From Siniperca chuatsi (lineage: Eukaryota > Chordata > Actinopteri > Centrarchiformes > Sinipercidae), in assembly GCF_020085105.1 (NCBI RefSeq), contig NC_058046.1, positions 25,052,675 through 25,116,674 of the forward strand: a stretch of DNA of 64,000 bases, in the 5' to 3' direction. Below are positions 59,501-64,000 of the stretch, in pieces. The notes beneath the pieces were generated by a model, which searched no databases, was not told the origin of the DNA, and saw nothing but the letters and a program-made list of their open reading frames with translations. A program made the translations under genes and the position numbers. The number at the start of each line of letters is the position of its first letter. Within the stretch, counting starts at the first letter, position 1.

Positions 59501-61236
59501 TTAAAGTAACATTCAGTTTAATCATATTAAGTTTAACCAATAATATTATCATTGATTTTAAGGTTAGACCCCTCATGTCTTTAGCCTAAATTTTGGCTGT
59601 CGAAGCAGCTGCAGAACAGCTGAGACATCAGCCTTTTAGTTAGCTATATATATTAATATATATCCATATTAAATTTATTCATTTTTCGAACACATCAGAC
59701 CAGAGGAAAGAGGAAATATTACACTGCTTTGATAAGAAAAACATCTCTGAAGATGAATTAATTCTTTTCTCAGCCACAAGATGGCGATAGACATTAAAGA
59801 AATCTACAGGAGAGTTTGTTGTTTAGCAGTGTGACCCATAATAGTTTTAAATGTAAGCTTTACATCCTCATCATCTGAGTTGAGTTTTTTTTATTAGATC
59901 ACTCACTTATCTTATTTATTTATTTATGGGCCCGTTGTTACCATCTCATTAACATTTATTTACCATTTACCCATTATTCATTTATTGTTTGATATTGATT
60001 TTATGCTTCATTCATTTTTAAACACTTTCTTCAATTGCTATTGCAGCCGCTGTGCTGATATAAATATACATTATATTATTACGCATTAAAACATATTGAT
60101 TTTCTGCAAGCCTCTCTTTAATTTATTTACTGTAATGTAGCAGGTTACATTGTAATGGTAATGAAAATCTCAAGGTATAACACCGTATAACTATTTTGAG
60201 TGGTAGTCCATGAGATGCTTTTTCATTCTGATGTCTTTTGGTGCTAAGCGTTCATTGCCTTGTTGTTTTTGCACTAGAGATCACCTGCCAATCAGTCAGC
60301 ATGTGCCCGGCACTGTAATGTCATCCTAGTGTTTCTCTTCTGAAGTTTGTCTCTCTTTAGATTGCACTTATATTCTTTGTTTGTTTAGTCATTATTGTTG
60401 CTAATTGTTGCTGTCCAGTGAAAACCGCGTATCTCAAGTTTTGCTAATTTAGAATTTTTCAAATAAACTTAAAGATTAAGTGTTCCTTTAAGTTAAATAA
60501 ACCATTTTTATAAACCCATTGGACTATCTGAAAAGTGCATTGTCACAAAGCTGAAAACAAAGCTGCTTTTCTTAGCTCATGAGAAGTTGACATTTTGAAG
60601 ATGTGGTTTTCACAGGACAGCGACGTTACACTTACTAGGCAGGTCATAAGAGCAGAGTTACTGTAAGAAAAGACGGAGAAATATTTGCTGTTTTTAAACT
60701 TTCGGTTTTACTTTAAAACACACATCTAGTCTTGAACTATCATCACCTCGTACTGGTTAGAAAATAAAACCGAAAGATTGAATCAGCAGATATACTTCTG
60801 TCTTTATTTATTTATTTATTTGTGAGTAACTCTACTCTAAAAAACTCAATATCTACTAAATATCATCAGATTTCCTGGTTACTCAGGTCATCTTCTGTTT
60901 TTTGCAGAATAAGATGCTTTTTCTACTGCAAGAAACATGAAACAATTCACTTTACTGCAGAGAATTCTTCCATGGAAAGATATTGAAATTGTGTTGCTTG
61001 AAACCGGTCCAAGTTCATTTCTGTAGACTGTAATTATTGAAATATTTTTGAGACATAGCAGTCAATTAAGTGAGGAAGAAAATTGAAACTTATTGATGTG
61101 AAAATGGTTAGAACCTATGGAAAATGGAAAAAACGCTCATTGGGATTTTGTTTTTATTTTCTCTCTGTAGCTGAGACGCATGCAGGAGATGATCGCTCAG
61201 ATGCAGGCACAGATGAAGATGAAATCAGACGAGTGA
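41565..61236 (+). CDS. septin2: Septin-2-type GTPase, complete, 11 coding exons
   Basis: Coding exons: 41565-41591, 42101-42200, 42287-42373, 42827-42950, 44180-44314, 44985-45102, 56442-56543, 56758-56903, 57090-57173, 57266-57323, 61171-61236. All are GT-AG and in phase, giving 348 aa plus TGA (human SEPTIN2 361). Septins polymerise into cytoskeletal filaments in division and at membranes. Seen: G1 loop GESGLGKST (43-51), G3 DTPGYGD (100-106), G4 AKAD (181-184), the polybasic KKGFEF stretch before G1, the septin-unique element with [19 protein letters not shown], and a short C-terminal coiled coil from about residue 310. [36 protein letters not shown] and [16 protein letters not shown] match SEPT2 rather than SEPT5, SEPT4 or SEPT1. 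Intron 7 is 11.3 kb. The ATG chosen is the only one in frame before the conserved YVGFANLPN block. A lineage-specific septin2-like paralogue is possible. Confidence 0.93.
45770..45872. repeat. Polypyrimidine CTCTC/CTCTA low-complexity tract
   Basis: About 100 bases almost free of purines on the plus strand, built of TCTCC, TCTAC and TCTTC units. Confidence 0.9.
46036..46368. repeat. GATTAATCAATTA-family repeat, copy 6, reverse orientation relative to copy 3
   Basis: TTGGGTTTTGGACTGTTAGTC, GACGTCACCAAGTGCTCTGGG and GATTAATCGAGAAAG are the reverse complements of family blocks. Confidence 0.65.
47289..47322. repeat. (CA)n microsatellite in septin2 intron 7
   Basis: Imperfect run of CA units with AGACA and ATACA interruptions. 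Confidence 0.85.
49043..49348. repeat. GATTAATCAATTA-family repeat, copy 7
   Basis: AGCAATTAATCGATTAG, AAACTGAATATCTTTGGGTTT and AGTTAATTGAGACAATAATC fit the family. Confidence 0.6.
54741..54762. repeat. (GAG)n trinucleotide repeat
   Basis: Seven consecutive GAG units in septin2 intron 7. Confidence 0.9.
57324..61170. other. septin2 intron 11 (3.8 kb)
   Basis: Carries the TTAA element at 57709-58163; the rest (58164-61170) is AT-rich with no recognised gene. A 97-codon minus-strand frame at 58557-58850 shows no domain. Confidence 0.55.
57709..58163. mobile_element. Non-autonomous TTAA-type element (AGGACCATA family) in septin2 intron 11
   Basis: TTAA at 57705-57708 and at 58164-58167 flank AGGACCATATCTGTG and, in reverse complement from the right, AGGACCATACCAGTGG. 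Size 455 bp. Termini match the plpp5-intron element at 872-1374. The TTAA duplications are both intact, so it looks younger. PiggyBac-type by target site; no transposase. Confidence 0.7.
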
Positions 61237-61264
61237 AAGGGAAGCACGGTGATCCCAGACCCCC

Positions 61265-61309
<45 letters not shown>

Positions 61310-61316
61310 ACACACA
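61265..61316. repeat. (CA)n microsatellite in the septin2 3' UTR
   Basis: About 24 CA units with one CATA interruption, starting 29 bases after the septin2 stop codon. Confidence 0.95.
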
Positions 61317-62170
61317 CGGCCCTCCCTGCCTGCTGCTGCCTTGCAGATCCACCAGGAGTCCAGGATCACATCATCTTTATCTGCACACCACCGACACTTC
61401 TTCCTTTTCTTCTTTTTCTTCTTCCCTCCAAACATCCATCCATCAGCTGTTCAGGAGCTCGCCACTGATATTTTTTTATTTTTCTTCATAATCTTGTCAA
61501 GACTCCACATCTAAATCTTGCTGATGGTCCTATTTTGTGGGTACAAGTTTGCTGAGCGGGCCTGGGCGAGATTTTAAAAAGTGTGAGCATGAAAATGTTT
61601 AAATACTGGATGATTATCATTGACATGTTCGTTATGTAGTGTTTGATCTTAATTATGGTACACAGAGCTTCCAGTGACAACGGTACTAAGATGTTTTGCC
61701 ATCACACTAACATGTTTACAAAAATATATGTACGAATCATGCATTTTGTTCAAGTCCAAGCTTCAGATGGCACCATTTTCCATTTATTTTCTTATCAGGT
61801 TGAGACAGTTTTTAACATATTTTAACTTTAAAAGTAAAAAACTGTTTGCTTCTCGTGTTTTCTATTAGCTTATGAGTGATTCATTAGCCCATCCCCTTTA
61901 CCTCTGGATGGTTTTAGACCATCAGTGTCTTCGGTGCTTCAGTCTGATAATGCAATAACTATAAATATTACCACAGTGGTAATTGTTGTTATGAGGAAAA
62001 TATTTGTCCTTAATTGTTAAACTAGAAGCCTTATTTTGTAGTCAACACTACAAACTTAATTCTAGCCGTTTGTTTGGCTTTTAGGCTGGAAATCTACATG
62101 CCAAGTAATCAAACTAATAGCACCTGGTTATAAAGAGAAACAACCAGACTTTAGGATCATTTTATAGTTG

Positions 62171-62176
62171 AATAAA
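62171..62176 (+). promoter_or_regulatory. Candidate septin2 polyadenylation signal AATAAA
   Basis: The first clear AATAAA after the stop, about 0.94 kb downstream. T-rich sequence follows (62185-62205). A 3' UTR of this size is plausible for a septin. Confidence 0.5.
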
Positions 62177-63290
62177 AGTGCCATGTTGTTAATATTTTTG
62201 TATTTATCATCAAGAACTGCTTGATCTTAATGTCAGTGCCAAACTGCAACTGCAGACTAAAAACGATTCAAACCTTTCAGTCCAGTAACTTAATGTGTCC
62301 AGATTTGCTCCAGTTAAATGTGCAAAATGGTCTGTTTGTACACTACATGTGCTGTCTTTCATCATACTGTATTTGAGCTTTCCCATTTAAAAAATCAATT
62401 ACTATAATATTTAACTGTTGTATGTGTAAACACCCTCCAGCCTTCTGTGAGTAGCAACAAAACATCCTAACTTTTCTTCAGCAGTGTCATCTATCTATCT
62501 GTGCTGTCATTGATGTGTCATTGGCATTATTTTGTTTTTCTGTCTTTTGCTCTCATATGCAAATGTGTTTGTTGAATTCATTAAGACAAACATAATTATT
62601 ATTACTTAACCATATCTCAGTAAAGACTTGTTTTTAGACGTCAACATTTTGTTTTTGTATTTCTCTCTGAATTAAAATTTGTTTAGAAGGAAAAAAAGTT
62701 GACATTTGTTGATTCTGGGGTTACTTTTGAGTGTCTTTAACATTTTTAGTCTTTATTAGAGTTAACAGTGGAGATACAGATAGTCAGAGACATACCTTTG
62801 ATTTCTTTCTATCAGCAGTATGTCTGTTGTAACCCTAATATAATCCATTGATATGAACTTTCGTTTATTAAAAGTAAACAGCAGAAAATGGACCAGTGCC
62901 TCCAGTGTGACACGTGATCACAGTGACTTGTTCTGAAGATGCGGGAGTATTTGTTTCTGGTATTTTTGACTTGACATCTAGAAAAGATGGTGGAATAAGT
63001 AGAATTTAATTGTTTACATTTATTTCTATGGGAAACATTTTTACTGCTGACACCAAGACTGAGTGTGAACTTCAACTTGCTCTTTCCCAGCAACACAATT
63101 CAAGTGAAGAGATATTCAAGATGTTTATGTTCGGTCTTGTTAAGGAGTAGTGGGCCTAAGTCATAAGAAGTCTTAAATGAAGAACCCCATTAATGTCAGT
63201 GAGGTGTGTTCGGACCCTAACCCCCTCATGGCATCCTGTAGGACCCCTGCTTGTAGAAAACTCTGCAGTTTGACTGGCTGAGTCTGTGAG
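62177..63290. other. Gap between septin2 and septin5
   Basis: AT-rich intergenic DNA turning GC-rich after about 63280. No gene recognised. The two septin coding regions are only about 2.2 kb apart. Confidence 0.5.
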
Positions 63291-63415
63291 GAGGAGGAGG
63301 GGCTTTCATCTGTCAGCTCCGCCCGCCCTCCTGCTGTCTGTCCGGTGTTTGGAGGCGAGGGGCCGCTTTCTGTGAGCCGTTTCTTCGGTAAAATCGAGGG
63401 AGGAGAGCGGTCAAC
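63280..63415 (+). promoter_or_regulatory. GC-rich 5' region of septin5
   Basis: GC-rich with a GC-box-like CCGCCCGCCC near 63320-63330 and no TATA box, running directly into the septin5 start codon. Probable promoter and 5' UTR. Confidence 0.5.
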
Positions 63416-63461
63416 ATGACGACCAACATCAGGTACAAAAGCCGGATCCCGGTTAAAACAG
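63416..63461 (+). CDS. septin5: Septin-5, first coding exon only (gene continues past the window)
   Basis: ATG then MTTNIRYKSRIPVKT plus one base, followed by a GTGAGC donor at 63462. Human SEPTIN5 starts MSTGLRYKSKLATPE, with the same RYKS(R/K) block, length and exon phase (the split codon would complete as the Glu that follows). No other SEPT2-group septin that I know starts this way. The GTPase domain exons must lie downstream of 64000. Its place after cldn5 and next to a septin2-type gene fits the human order CDC45 - CLDN5 - SEPTIN5. Septin-5 is best known from neurons and platelets, where it restrains exocytosis. Identity rests on only 15 residues plus context. Confidence 0.75.
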
Positions 63462-64000
63462 GTGAGCGTGGCCTCTGTATTTTATTTACAGCCATCCATT
63501 TATTGAGAAGCAATGCAATGATTGCTTCATGTTTCTGTCTCCCTGGGCGTCGCTCTGCATCCCTGCACCTGCGCCTCCTCCTCATCCATCCTGTAATGGC
63601 CAATAGAGGATAGCGCAGAGGTAAGAGACGTCCTTTTTATGTGTTTATTTTGTTTTTCTAAGTGCTGTCGAGAATGCATTTTCAATATATAGTGCATTGT
63701 CAGGATATAGCCTCGCGATGGACGGCCTCGGCTGCAGCAGCCGTAGGCTATTTACGTCTCAGATCTCACAGTTAGGCTTTTTTCTCTCTAGATATGCGCG
63801 ATGTGTCAGTTTTATAAACGCAAGATGCTCTGAGGGCATCATACCATCACATGCTGAGCTGTGATCAGCAGACTGACAGGCAGAGGCGGGGTTAGGTTTC
63901 ATTTTTAGACGCAAATGTGGAGCAGGCCGGCGTCACTAGAGACGAGCGGCCAACATGGTACTCAGAAGGCAGCATCCTTCCTCTCCATCCTCTCCATCCT
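63462..64000. other. septin5 intron 1, start
   Basis: GC-moderate sequence continuing the CpG-rich region to about 63770. No further septin exon is seen before the end of the window. Confidence 0.5.

Noticed and set aside
41565..61236. Calling this gene septin5 because of its place next to cldn5
   Set aside because: Residue blocks across the G domain match SEPT2. The SEPT5-type N-terminus is found in the next gene at 63416.
61154..61514. 143-codon plus-strand and 93-codon minus-strand open frames
   Set aside because: They run through the (CA)n tract and overlap the real last exon of septin2 in another frame.
1..64000. CRISPR arrays, operons, prophage or bacterial features
   Set aside because: Intron structure, GT-AG junctions and vertebrate gene content show nuclear vertebrate DNA. 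Short tandem runs are microsatellites.
1..64000. tRNA, rRNA or microRNA genes
   Set aside because: I looked for cloverleaf-type and hairpin sequences but found none I could support. The palindromes seen belong to transposon termini.

Overview
This is nuclear DNA from a ray-finned fish. The genes are intron-rich with GT-AG junctions, and the spaces between them hold AT-rich DNA, (CA)n microsatellites and many small dispersed repeats of kinds typical of teleosts (CAGTGGTGGAA hAT-type repeats, TTAA-flanked elements, L2-type LINE debris, Tc1 fossils). The repeat set suggests a percomorph, which is inference. The conserved order cdc45 - cldn5 - septin matches human 22q11.21 (CDC45 - CLDN5 - SEPTIN5).

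Layout. (1) 496-3546, plus strand: a complete seven-exon lipid phosphatase of the PLPP4/PLPP5 family, closest to PLPP5, 266 aa. (2) 3.5-10.3 kb: intergenic DNA with nested repeats, including a TA-flanked element (4977-5745) and a composite inverted-repeat element carrying an L2-type LINE fragment (8070-9366). (3) 10440-15984, plus strand: complete cdc45, 18 coding exons, 570 aa, with an NF-Y/CRE/E2F-like promoter. (4) 16.3-31.6 kb: a gene-poor stretch with a Tc1 fossil, a TTAA element nested in a hAT-type element, a palindromic MITE, microsatellites, and one RFX/CRE/CCAAT-like motif cluster near 29.3 kb. (5) 32426-33073, minus strand: single-exon claudin-5, 215 aa. (6) about 34.8-61.2 kb, plus strand: a septin-2-type gene with a GC-rich non-coding first exon and 11 coding exons (348 aa), with 6.6 kb first and 11.3 kb seventh introns. 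(7) 63416-63461, plus strand: first coding exon of septin-5; the rest lies beyond the window.

The genes do not form a functional unit. Cdc45 acts in the CMG replicative helicase, claudin-5 in tight junctions, the two septins in GTP-dependent filaments, and the PLPP protein in dephosphorylating phosphatidate-type lipids. The notable locus feature is the same-strand pair of SEPT2-group septins beside cldn5 and cdc45, where human 22q11 has only SEPTIN5. I found no clear sign of an undescribed system. The best leads are the septin pair, the nested transposon archaeology with readable target-site duplications, and the 29.3 kb regulatory-looking cluster.
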